NCBI GenBank assembly: GCA_903876735.1 | Contig: CAIRAW010000028.1 | Location: 1 to 64,000 of the forward strand | From: an uncultured beta proteobacterium | GTDB lineage: Bacteria; Pseudomonadota; Gammaproteobacteria; Burkholderiales; Burkholderiaceae_C | DNA length: 64,000 nucleotides | Direction: 5' to 3' | In this document: positions 1 to 8,550 of the stretch, in pieces | How the letters are laid out: each line of letters begins with the position of its first letter | How positions within the stretch are numbered: position 1 is the stretch's first letter | The notes under the pieces: generated by a model | Database searches by the model: none | The model's input: the letters and a program-made list of their open reading frames with translations, nothing else | Told to the model about the DNA's origin: nothing | Made by a program: the position numbers and the translations under genes

Positions 1-1
1 C

Positions 2-502
2 AAACTCGGCTATGCGCGTGGTCTGGTCAAGTACTCGACCGACAACGCCATGGCGCAGGGCTGGACCCAGTCGCAGACGCTGCGCCATGTGCTGCGGCCG
101 CGCGTGCTGGTCTACAGCGCCATCCTGGGCTCCATCGTGGTCGCCATGTTCGTCAGCCTGTCGCTGCGCACGCCCTTCAAGGTTGATGTGGTGCGCGACC
201 GCGGCGTCACGGCGCGCCTGGTGGCCGGGGGCAGAATCGAGAACGTTTACCGCTTGCAGATCATGAACGCCACCGAGAAAGCGCAGCGCTACAAAATCAC
301 GGTCAGCGGCCTGCCCGGACTCGAACTGAACTCGGAGAGCGTGCTCATGGTCGAATCAACGCAGGCGCGCTGGGTGCCGGTGCGGGTGCAGGCGCCGTAT
401 GATGCGGCCGCAGCGGGCTCGCACCCGATTCACTTCGAGATTGATGCGCTGGACTCAAGCGGTCATTTGCGTGAAAAATCAGCTTTTCTGCTGCCACGAT
501 AA
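2..502 (+). CDS. ccoG: Cytochrome c oxidase accessory protein CcoG (FixG/RdxA), 3' part
   Basis: C-terminal 166 residues of a CcoG-type protein; the 5' part with the ferredoxin-like iron-sulfur domain lies before the window. The visible part opens with a conserved stretch (GLVKYSTDNAMAQG), then one membrane segment (VLVYSAILGSIVVAMFVSLSL), then an Ig-like beta-rich domain typical of the FixG C terminus. CcoG proteins help mature cbb3-type cytochrome oxidase, probably in copper handling. The fixH-like gene nine bases downstream supports the call, so the missing upstream DNA probably carries ccoNOP. Confidence 0.9.
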   Translation, partial: KLGYARGLVKYSTDNAMAQGWTQSQTLRHVLRPRVLVYSAILGSIVVAMFVSLSLRTPFKVDVVRDRGVTARLVAGGRIENVYRLQIMNATEKAQRYKITVSGLPGLELNSESVLMVESTQARWVPVRVQAPYDAAAAGSHPIHFEIDALDSSGHLREKSAFLLPR

Positions 503-511
503 GGAGAGACG

Positions 512-787
512 ATGAAAAAGGATACGCCTGTTCCGAATGCCCCCTGGTGGAAGTTTGGCCATGTCTGGATGGTGTTTGCCGGTCCAGCTGTCGTGGTGCT
601 GGCCAGCTTTATCACCTTGTACCTGGCCGTCACGCGGCCCGACCCGGTGCTCAGCGAAGACTATTACCGACAGGGCGTCGAGATCAACAAGACCTTGGGC
701 AATGAGACCAGTCTGGCGCCAGCACTGCAGGCGCGCAACCATGCGGCAACCGGTGTGCCACTGACTGCTACCCCGGTTAAACCTTGA
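512..787 (+). CDS. fixH: FixH family protein
   Basis: 91 residues with one N-terminal membrane segment (about residues 18-42) and the short family motif SEDYYRQGVEINKT just after it, where FixH/CcoH proteins leave the membrane. FixH is a small membrane factor for assembly of cbb3 cytochrome oxidase. The ATG is preceded by aaggag at good spacing, and the gene lies nine bases after ccoG, so the two are probably co-transcribed. It is shorter than many FixH proteins and lacks most of their periplasmic domain. Confidence 0.85.
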   Translation: MKKDTPVPNAPWWKFGHVWMVFAGPAVVVLASFITLYLAVTRPDPVLSEDYYRQGVEINKTLGNETSLAPALQARNHAATGVPLTATPVKP

Positions 788-813
788 GCCACTAACACCT
801 ACGGAGACAAAAC

Positions 814-1104
814 ATGTTGTCGCAAAGATTGATGTGGATTGCCTGGCCTGCCTTTATGGTGGCCGCTGTGCTCGAAGTGCTGGTGTTCTCTGTGGTTGAT
901 CCGCAGGATCTGCACTGGTTTGGCCAGCCGGTGGAGTTGTCTCGTCAGGGTGTTTACACGCTGGCTTTTTTTGCGTTCTGGGGCATCACCATGTTGTCGA
1001 GTGGTCTGACAACCCTGCTGTCGATGTCACCGTTTGAAGTCAATCGCTGCCCACTGCCCAATGCAGAGCGCCCCGATGGGTGTTCAAAACAGGACTGTCG
1101 CTAA
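814..1104 (+). CDS. Small two-TM membrane protein of the cco locus, function unknown
   Basis: 96 residues with two predicted membrane helices (about 8-28 and 48-72). The cytoplasmic tail has three cysteines (NRCPLPNA, GCSKQDC). A good ribosome site (cggagacaaaac) precedes the ATG. It follows fixH by 26 bases and is probably in the same operon. I do not recognise a named family. The position and cysteine tail make a role in cbb3 oxidase assembly possible, but that is a guess. Confidence 0.7.
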   Translation: MLSQRLMWIAWPAFMVAAVLEVLVFSVVDPQDLHWFGQPVELSRQGVYTLAFFAFWGITMLSSGLTTLLSMSPFEVNRCPLPNAERPDGCSKQDCR

Positions 1105-1118
1105 GCCCGATGTGAACC

Positions 1119-1133
1119 GGCGGCTTAGCCGCC
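1119..1133. terminator. Short hairpin between convergent ends
   Basis: A perfect GGCGGC/GCCGCC stem with a TTA loop overlaps the fnr stop codon, between the convergent ends of the small membrane protein and fnr. There is no T-tract, so it may not terminate alone. Confidence 0.3.
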
Positions 1134-1847
1134 AGTGGGCTTGAGGTTGACGATCTCGCGCAGGGCGTCGGTGTTGAGAATGCGCACATGACGCTGCTTG
1201 ACTTCGACGATGCCGTCTTCCACAAATCGTGAAAAAGTACGACTCACGGTTTCAAGTTTCAGACCGAGAAAGCTGCCGATCTCTTCGCGCGTCATGCGCA
1301 GAATCAGCTCGGACTGTGAGAAACCCCGGGCATGCAAACGCTGCACCAGATTTAACAGAAAAGTGGCAAGCCGTTCTTCAGCGCGCATGCTGCCCAGCAG
1401 CAGCATCACGCCGTGCTCGCGCACAATTTCGCGGCTCATGATTTTGTGCACGTGGCGTTGCAGCGAGTTCACTTCGCGCGACAACTCTTCGATCCGGTCG
1501 AACGGCATGACACAGACTTCAGCGTCTTCCAGGGCCACAGCGTCGCAGGTGTGGTAGTCATGGACGATGCCGTCAAGACCCACTACCTCGCCAGCCATCT
1601 GGAATCCCGTCACCTGATCACGACCATCTTCCGCTGCCACGCAGGTCTTGAAGAACCCGGTTCGGATGGCGTACAGACTGGTGAACTTTTCGCCATTGCG
1701 GAACAGAGTCGTTCCACGCTTGATCTTGCGCCGGGCACCGACCAGATCATCGATGCGGTCGAGTTCTTCCCGACTCAGGTCCACTGGCATGCACAGTTCC
1801 CGCAGATTGCAGTTTGAACAGGCTACTTTGATGGTTTGAGGATTCAT
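1125..1847 (-). CDS. fnr: FNR/ANR-type oxygen-sensing transcription regulator
   Basis: 240 residues. The N terminus carries the cysteine cluster C10, C13, C19, and C112 (in DAEVCVMPF) matches the fourth [4Fe-4S] ligand of FNR. A cyclic-nucleotide-binding-like beta-roll fills about residues 25-140. A Crp-type winged helix follows, with recognition helix LKLETVSRTFSRF at about 196-208; its E..SR residues are those that read TTGAT half-sites. FNR-class proteins activate anaerobic and micro-aerobic genes when the cluster is intact. It is divergent from hemN, and the spacer contains FNR boxes, one overlapping the likely fnr -35 region, which suggests autoregulation. Confidence 0.95.
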   Translation of the reverse strand: MNPQTIKVACSNCNLRELCMPVDLSREELDRIDDLVGARRKIKRGTTLFRNGEKFTSLYAIRTGFFKTCVAAEDGRDQVTGFQMAGEVVGLDGIVHDYHTCDAVALEDAEVCVMPFDRIEELSREVNSLQRHVHKIMSREIVREHGVMLLLGSMRAEERLATFLLNLVQRLHARGFSQSELILRMTREEIGSFLGLKLETVSRTFSRFVEDGIVEVKQRHVRILNTDALREIVNLKPTGG

Positions 1848-1880
1848 GTTCCTTATTTTGGCACTAATTTGCCGAAAGTC

Positions 1881-1894
1881 CTGATATTGGTCAA
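1881..1894. promoter_or_regulatory. Imperfect FNR box upstream of fnr
   Basis: CTGAT-ATTG-GTCAA has one mismatch per half-site to TTGAT-N4-ATCAA. It ends 34 bases before the fnr start and overlaps a possible minus-strand -35 (TTGACC). Such a placement fits autorepression better than activation. Confidence 0.5.
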
Positions 1895-1922
1895 ATTTAG
1901 CGAAATATCAATGCCCTGCTTT

Positions 1923-1936
1923 TTGATGGGCATCAA
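1923..1936. promoter_or_regulatory. Perfect FNR box of the hemN promoter
   Basis: TTGAT-GGGC-ATCAA matches the FNR/ANR consensus exactly. It is followed 22 bases later by CATATT (1959-1964), a plausible -10, which would place the box centre near -41.5 of a start at about 1971. This is class II activator geometry. The leader would be about 19 bases and contains the aaggag ribosome site of hemN. Confidence 0.85.
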
Positions 1937-1989
1937 GAATAAAAGCTATGATTTGGGGCATATTCAGCACCCAATGCCAAGGAGTCTAA

Positions 1990-3387
1990 ATGAATGCAGC
2001 CGTTGCTGAACCCATTTCCGAAGAACTGCTACGCCGGTTCGACGTGTCGGGTCCGCGCTATACCTCGTACCCAACGGCAGACCGTTTTGTCGAAGCCTTC
2101 ACGGCTGAAGATTACAAGCAGGCCTTGACGCTGCGCCGCGCTGGCGTGGCCGCCGCCGCCTCGCCGTTGTCGCTCTATGTGCACATTCCTTTTTGTGAAT
2201 CCCTGTGCTACTACTGTGCCTGCAACAAGATTATCACCAAGCACCATGACAGAGCCGCACCGTATCTCAATTATCTGAGCCGCGAAGTGGACCTGCACAC
2301 CAAAGAATTGGGTATAGGGCAGGCGGTGTCGCAGGTGCACCTCGGTGGCGGTTCGCCGACTTTCATGTCAGATGATGAGTTGCGCGAGTTAATGGCCATG
2401 CTGCGGCGTAATTTCAATTTCGTTCCTGGGGGTGAATACTCGATCGAGGTTGATCCGCGCACGATTGACGCGAAGCGTCTGGACACGCTGGCGGAACTCG
2501 GTTTCAACCGCCTGAGTTTTGGTGTGCAGGATTTCGACCCTGCTGTGCAGAAATCGGTGCACCGTGTGCAACCGGCCGAGCAGGTGTTCGCACTGGTCGC
2601 CGCTGCGCGCGAGCGCAAGTTTGATTCCATCAACGTTGACCTGATTTACGGGTTGCCACTGCAGAACCCGGAGTCCTTCGACCGCACGCTGGCGCAGGTT
2701 GTGGAGTTGCGTCCGGAACGCATTGCGCTGTACGCCTATGCGCATCTGCCGGAGCGCTTCAAGCCGCAACGCCGGATCACCACCACGGAGATTCCGAACG
2801 GCGCGGCGAAGGTCGCCATGCTGGCGCGGTCCATGGCAGCGTTCATGCGCGCCGGGTATGTTTACATCGGCATGGACCATTTTGCGTTGCCGACGGATGC
2901 TCTGGCAATTGCGCAACGGCAAGGGCGTCTGCACCGGAATTTTCAGGGTTACAGCACGCAGCCCGACTGCGACCTGATTGGTCTGGGCGTATCGTCGATC
3001 GGCAAGATCGGCGCGACTTACAGCCAGAACGCCAAGACCATGGAAGAGTATTGCGACTTCCTGGACCAGGGTGAATTCCCGGTGGTACGGGGTCTGGCGC
3101 TGTCGCGTGACGACGTTTTGCGCCGCGCTGTCATCATGGCGCTGATGTGCCAAGGTGTTGTCTCGTTTGAATCGATTGAGCTCGCCCATCTGATTGAATT
3201 CCGCAAGTACTTTGCTGCCGAAATCGAGGCCCTGCAAAAGCTTGCCGAGCAGGGGCTGGTGACGCTCAACGACACCGGCATCCAGGTCACTACGATGGGA
3301 TGGTTTTTTGTCCGCGCGGTCGCCATGGTGTTTGACAAATACCTGCAGACCGACCGCACGCGCGCGCGCTTTTCCAAGATCATTTGA
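1990..3387 (+). CDS. hemN: Oxygen-independent coproporphyrinogen III oxidase
   Basis: 465 residues, the usual HemN length. Near residues 60-75 is the radical-SAM cluster motif HIPFCESLCYYCACNK, with the HemN-type CxxxCxxCxC spacing. Further markers are LGGGSPTFM and the RLSFGVQDFD segment. The enzyme decarboxylates coproporphyrinogen III to protoporphyrinogen IX in the cytoplasm without oxygen. The ATG has an aaggag site six bases upstream. Divergence from fnr and the exact FNR box indicate anaerobic induction. The downstream TauE/SafE-like gene overlaps its stop codon. Confidence 0.96.
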   Translation: MNAAVAEPISEELLRRFDVSGPRYTSYPTADRFVEAFTAEDYKQALTLRRAGVAAAASPLSLYVHIPFCESLCYYCACNKIITKHHDRAAPYLNYLSREVDLHTKELGIGQAVSQVHLGGGSPTFMSDDELRELMAMLRRNFNFVPGGEYSIEVDPRTIDAKRLDTLAELGFNRLSFGVQDFDPAVQKSVHRVQPAEQVFALVAAARERKFDSINVDLIYGLPLQNPESFDRTLAQVVELRPERIALYAYAHLPERFKPQRRITTTEIPNGAAKVAMLARSMAAFMRAGYVYIGMDHFALPTDALAIAQRQGRLHRNFQGYSTQPDCDLIGLGVSSIGKIGATYSQNAKTMEEYCDFLDQGEFPVVRGLALSRDDVLRRAVIMALMCQGVVSFESIELAHLIEFRKYFAAEIEALQKLAEQGLVTLNDTGIQVTTMGWFFVRAVAMVFDKYLQTDRTRARFSKII

Positions 3388-4079
3388 CCGGTTCGCAAGT
3401 GCAAGCATCGCTGGCCCTGACATCCTTGTTGATGGGCTTGGCGGGCGGGCCACACTGCATAGCCATGTGCGGCGCTGCCTGTGCCGGTATCGGGCAGGCC
3501 GCGGGCGAGCGCAAGAACAGCGCGATGCTGATTTTTCAGCTCGGGCGCATCATCGGTTATTCAAGTCTCGGCGCGCTGGCCGCCGCTTCCATGCAGGGCC
3601 TGGGTTGGCTCACCGTGCAATCGGCCGCGCTGCGTCCGGTCTGGACCCTCTTTCATGTGGCGATGGCTGTCTTGGGTTTGCTGCTGCTATGGAAAGCGCA
3701 GCAGCCGGTCTGGCTTGAGCGCGCCGGCAAAGCCATCTGGCAGCGCGCGCGTGCGTTGGCTTGGGGCAAGGGACGTGGTCTGCCCTTGCTGATCGGCGCC
3801 CTGTGGACTTTTCTGCCCTGTGGTCTGCTGTATTCCGCTTTGCTGGTTGCCGCCCTGAGCAACAACGCGCTGGAGGGCGCCCTGGTGATGTCGCTTTTTG
3901 CACTGGGTACCAGTGTCTCGATGATGGCCGGCCCCTGGCTCTGGCTGCGCCTGGGGGGCAGGGGTGCGGGTGACTGGGGTGTGCGTCTGGCGGGCCTGGT
4001 GCTGGCCGCCAGTTCGGTCTGGGCTTTGTGGATGGCCTTTGCCCACAACAACGCTCCCTGGTGCGTTGTGCCCACCTGA
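3384..4079 (+). CDS. Sulfite exporter TauE/SafE (COG2836-like) membrane protein
   Basis: 231 residues with about six membrane helices. The N terminus holds the family motif GGPHCIAMCGAACAG, a cysteine/histidine/methionine-rich stretch that looks metal-binding. The reading frame starts with TTG overlapping the hemN TGA, so translation is probably coupled to hemN. Relatives often sit in cbb3 oxidase, hemN and anr/fnr loci, where a role in copper or other heavy-metal transport for oxidase maturation has been proposed. The substrate cannot be told from sequence. The end meets the convergent adaptor gene with no spacer. Confidence 0.8.
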   Translation: MTGSQVQASLALTSLLMGLAGGPHCIAMCGAACAGIGQAAGERKNSAMLIFQLGRIIGYSSLGALAAASMQGLGWLTVQSAALRPVWTLFHVAMAVLGLLLLWKAQQPVWLERAGKAIWQRARALAWGKGRGLPLLIGALWTFLPCGLLYSALLVAALSNNALEGALVMSLFALGTSVSMMAGPWLWLRLGGRGAGDWGVRLAGLVLAASSVWALWMAFAHNNAPWCVVPT

Positions 4080-5279
4080 TCAGCGCGTCTGGCGTTCCTT
4101 GATGCGGTCGCCGTCCTGAAGTTTGCTGTCCGGGTAGACGATGACCTGAGTGCCGCTGGCCAGGCCGCTGCCGACCCAGGCCTCAACGCCATTGCGTGCG
4201 GCCACATCGATCTCGCGCCGGCGCGCGCGGCCCTGCTCCATTACAAACAGTCCCCAGCGTGCGCCAAGCGGGAACAGGGCGCTGACCGGCAGCTTGACCG
4301 CCTTGTCGACAACCTGCACCAGGATCCGGACATCGACCTTGAACCCGTCGCCGAGCGAGCGCCATTTTTCTGCCGGCGACGTGAAGTCGATGACGACGTT
4401 GACGCGCTGCTCTTCGACGCCCAGCGCCGAGACCTTGGTGAAGGCCCCCGGTTCGATCAGGCGCACGCGGCCTTCCAGTACATCGGCGCCGCCCCAGTTC
4501 GACAGTTGCACGGCAGTGCCCGGCGTGATCTGGGCTGCGTCCTCGGTCAGAATGTCCGCCACCACTTCCAGTTGCGCCGGGTCGCCCAGCTCCAGCAGTG
4601 GCGTGCCGGCCAGCACCATGCCTTCGCTCTGCAACAACAACTTGAGCACCTTGCCCGCGACCGGCGCCTTTATCTCGTACGGTCGTTGTTGTCGGTCTGG
4701 CCCCGCGTCAGAAAATTGTTTCAGCGCAATGCGGGCCAGTTCGAGCTCATGGCGCGCTGCGTTTTCCTCCTGTCGCGCGCTTTCAAGTTCTTTCTCGCGC
4801 AGCCGCACGCTGAGTTGACCGGTCTCGTTCTGGTTCGGCGAGATGAAGCCCTGGCGCGCCAGGGCTTCGTTGCGCCTGAGTTCGACGCGCGCCTGCTCGA
4901 GCGAGGCCAGGGCGCGCTCCACATTGGCGCGCGCGCGTGCCACTGACGCTTCTACGGCGCCGATGCGCGCGCCCTGTTCGGCGCGGGCGCGCTCGTCGAG
5001 CAGGGTCGGGTTCACAGGCCAAAGCGTGGCCACGCTGGCATTGGCGGCAACCGGGTCGCCTTGTTTCAGGTGCAGTCGCGTGATGCGTCCGGTCAACGGC
5101 GTCGAGACGACGTAGCGCTCACGCAGGCGCGTCTTGCCGTCCTCCTGCACGGCGCGCTCAAAGCGCCCCTGGCTCACGCTGGCGACTTCGACCTCCAGTG
5201 GCTGCGGCATAAAGGCCCAGGCCAGCAGCGCCAGCGTCATGGCGACGCCGATGCCGATCCAGATTTTTTTCTTCATCAT
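4080..5279 (-). CDS. HlyD/MacA-type periplasmic adaptor of an ABC exporter
   Basis: 399 residues. One N-terminal membrane anchor (about 5-23), then a biotinyl-lipoyl-like half-motif (LTGRITRLHLKQGDPV), a long coiled coil (about 95-190, rich in A/R/E/L), the second lipoyl half (APVAGKVLKLLLQSEGMV) and beta-barrel domains to the C terminus. Adaptors of this class join an inner-membrane pump to an outer-membrane channel. It is the last gene of an operon after an ATPase and an FtsX-like permease, with 15 bases between permease stop and adaptor start. A ggag site precedes the ATG. No outer-membrane channel gene is nearby and the substrate is unknown. Confidence 0.88.
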   Translation of the reverse strand: MMKKKIWIGIGVAMTLALLAWAFMPQPLEVEVASVSQGRFERAVQEDGKTRLRERYVVSTPLTGRITRLHLKQGDPVAANASVATLWPVNPTLLDERARAEQGARIGAVEASVARARANVERALASLEQARVELRRNEALARQGFISPNQNETGQLSVRLREKELESARQEENAARHELELARIALKQFSDAGPDRQQRPYEIKAPVAGKVLKLLLQSEGMVLAGTPLLELGDPAQLEVVADILTEDAAQITPGTAVQLSNWGGADVLEGRVRLIEPGAFTKVSALGVEEQRVNVVIDFTSPAEKWRSLGDGFKVDVRILVQVVDKAVKLPVSALFPLGARWGLFVMEQGRARRREIDVAARNGVEAWVGSGLASGTQVIVYPDSKLQDGDRIKERQTR

Positions 5280-5294
5280 GTTCTCCGGTTTTCC

Positions 5295-7658
5295 CTATTC
5301 GCGTGTCTTGAGGACGCCGACCAGGTCCAGCGCATCGACGCGCCGGCGCACGATCAGCGCACTGACCGCTCCGGCGGCCAGTACTGAAAGCGCGGCAAAG
5401 GCAAAAGTGGCGGGTCGTATTGCAAAGGGGAAATAAAACTCGTCAGTCTTGATCAGGCTTACGATGGTCGATCCCAGCAGATAACCGAGCAGCATGCCCA
5501 GCGGCAGCGCCAGTGCGATTTCAATCGCCAGCTCGCCGAGCAGGAAGGCGGAGACCTCGCCACGGGTGAAACCCAGAACGCGCAGGCTGGCCAGCTCCCA
5601 GGCGCGCTCGGCCAGCGAGATACGGGCGTTGTTGTAGACCACGCCGATGGCAATGACGGTGGCGAACGCGGTCAGAATGCCGCTGAACACCAGCACGTTG
5701 CGGGCCGTCACTTCTTCGAGGTTGCGCGTCATCACCGCTTTGCTGAATGCCACCGCGACCCTGGGCAATTCCTTGATCCGGTTCAGCAGTTCCGGTTCAT
5801 GGCCGCGCTCGACCGCCACCGTCACCTGATTGACCAGATCGCCTTCGCGCAGAAGGCGGTTGAGCGCGCTGCGCTCGATGTACGCGTTCATTCCCATCAT
5901 TTCCTGCACCACGCCGCTCACCGTCAGGTCGATCACCTCGCGGCGGCCGTCGAGGAACTCCACGCGCACCGTGTCACCGGCCCTGATTTCAAGGCGCTCG
6001 GCCAGACGGTCGGTCAGCAACAGTCCGCTTTGCGGCGGCGCGTACAGTTGTTGGTGCATATCGACAATGCGGTGCAGTTCGGGCAGGGCGGTCTTGCCCT
6101 GGACCGACCCGTGCCAGGAATGGTTGGCGTGGCGCAGGCGCACCGGCGCGCTGCGCGCGACTTCCACGGCTGTGACATGCGGCAGCCTGGCCACTTCGTG
6201 CGCGATGCGCGCCGGCGTCGCTTCCAGCAGCGCGATGGAGACGTCGCCGCGCAGCACCTGGCGGAACTGGGTGTCCATCAGCACGGCAATGGCGTCGCGC
6301 CAGAACAGGCCGGTGATCACGATCGCCATTGCCAAGGCAATGCCGAAGATCGTCAGGCCCGTGCGCAGCGGCCGGCGTTCCATGGTGCGCAGGATCATGC
6401 GCAGCCCCGGCGAGAACCAGCGCCGCAGGCCCAGGCGTTCGATCAGCATCGGCCGGTAGATGCCGGGCGCCGGCGGACGCATCGCCTCGGCCGGCGCCAG
6501 CCTCACCGTGGCGCGCACGGCATGCAGCGTGGCCATTACCGCCGCCAGCAGGGCCACGCCGATGGCAGCCAGAATCAGTTCGGGCTTTACGCGGTAGCGC
6601 AATTCAGGAAAGCGGAAGACATCGGCATAAATGCCGACAAACCAGTGCCCGAGCACTGCACCAAGGATAAGGCCCAGGACCACACCGAGCGCGACGATGA
6701 TCAGAACCAGTTTGAGGTAGTGCAAGCCGATGACCCAGTTGTCATAGCCGATCGCCTTGAGCGCGGCCACCTGTTCGCGCTGGGTCGCGATCTGGCGGCT
6801 CAGCACGACGTTGAGCAGAAAGCCTGCCACCAGCAGGAAGATACTGGGCAGGACGGTGCCCAGCACGCGCTGCTCCTTGATCTCCGAGTTCAGGATCATG
6901 TGCGACATCTGCCGGTCCCGGCCGCTGGCGCTGATGCCGCCATAGGGCGCCAGCAGGCGGTCCAGGCCGTCGATGACCGGGCCTTCGCTGGCGCCGGGGG
7001 CCAGCCGTACCGCCACCTGGTTGAATGCGCCTTCCATGTTGTAGGCGGCCGCCAGCACGCGCCGGTCGAGCCAGAAGACACCGAAGCCGCGCTGATCGGG
7101 CGAGCCGCCCAAGCCGGCAAAGATGTACTCGGGCGACAGGGCAATGCCAACGATCAGCAACTGTTCGCGTTTGCCGTTGATCAGCGCGCTGAGCCGGTCA
7201 CCGGGCTTGAGCTTGCGTGCCAGCGCGAAACCTTCGGACACCAGGGTTTCGATGGCGCCGTTGCGGTGCGCCTCGACCATGCGCCCGCTGCGCAGATGAA
7301 GCTTGTTCAAGCGCTGCGGCGCGTGCACGGCGAGTCCGATCAGGCGTCCAATGACCGGATCTGCCACGTCCGCCAGCGTGATCGGCACGATCTGCGTCAG
7401 CGAGGTTTCGACATGCGCTGCGCCGGGGATGGTTTGCAACTGGGGTTCCAGCGCCAGCGGCGCGCGTTTGAGCGTGGCAAAGACATCGGCAAAGCGGGCA
7501 TCGGCGTAATACAGGTCGCGCGACCACGACAGCGCGTCATAAGCGCTAAAACAGGTGATGAAGCCGGCCACGCCGCTGGCCACCACCAGCGCGATGGTCA
7601 GCACCTGGCTCCACATCAGGCGCAAGTCGCGCAGCAGCTTGCGGTCCAGTGCTTTCAC
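5295..7658 (-). CDS. FtsX-like ABC transporter permease
   Basis: 787 residues from a GTG start chosen because ggag lies just upstream and it begins 10 bases after the ATPase stop; an upstream ATG at 7778 would overlap the ATPase by over 100 bases. The protein starts with a membrane helix (TIALVVASGVAGFITCFSAY), has a periplasmic domain, then three helices (about 290-420) of a first FtsX/MacB core, a fourth at about 470-490, a second periplasmic domain and a C-terminal FtsX core of three helices. It forms the membrane part of a MacB/DevC-like exporter with the neighbouring ATPase and adaptor. Confidence 0.88.
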   Translation of the reverse strand: MKALDRKLLRDLRLMWSQVLTIALVVASGVAGFITCFSAYDALSWSRDLYYADARFADVFATLKRAPLALEPQLQTIPGAAHVETSLTQIVPITLADVADPVIGRLIGLAVHAPQRLNKLHLRSGRMVEAHRNGAIETLVSEGFALARKLKPGDRLSALINGKREQLLIVGIALSPEYIFAGLGGSPDQRGFGVFWLDRRVLAAAYNMEGAFNQVAVRLAPGASEGPVIDGLDRLLAPYGGISASGRDRQMSHMILNSEIKEQRVLGTVLPSIFLLVAGFLLNVVLSRQIATQREQVAALKAIGYDNWVIGLHYLKLVLIIVALGVVLGLILGAVLGHWFVGIYADVFRFPELRYRVKPELILAAIGVALLAAVMATLHAVRATVRLAPAEAMRPPAPGIYRPMLIERLGLRRWFSPGLRMILRTMERRPLRTGLTIFGIALAMAIVITGLFWRDAIAVLMDTQFRQVLRGDVSIALLEATPARIAHEVARLPHVTAVEVARSAPVRLRHANHSWHGSVQGKTALPELHRIVDMHQQLYAPPQSGLLLTDRLAERLEIRAGDTVRVEFLDGRREVIDLTVSGVVQEMMGMNAYIERSALNRLLREGDLVNQVTVAVERGHEPELLNRIKELPRVAVAFSKAVMTRNLEEVTARNVLVFSGILTAFATVIAIGVVYNNARISLAERAWELASLRVLGFTRGEVSAFLLGELAIEIALALPLGMLLGYLLGSTIVSLIKTDEFYFPFAIRPATFAFAALSVLAAGAVSALIVRRRVDALDLVGVLKTRE

Positions 7659-7668
7659 GCGCCGCTCC

Positions 7669-8433
<765 letters not shown>

Positions 8434-8496
8434 GGTGGGCGCTTTCGCCTGGAAGACAGGTTTTTTCCACTATGGTCATCATTGACAGGCTTGTGT

Positions 8497-8510
8497 TTGA
8501 CGATGATCAA
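8497..8510. promoter_or_regulatory. Possible FNR-like box between the ABC operon and dusA
   Basis: TTGAC-GATG-ATCAA differs from the FNR consensus at one base. It lies in the divergent spacer, 63 bases before the ABC ATPase start and 40 before dusA. No -10 hexamer sits at ideal class II distance on the dusA side, so it may be chance. Confidence 0.25.
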
Positions 8511-8550
8511 TCTTGTGTGTACCCGCGTCATCGCAGGGATAATCCACGCC

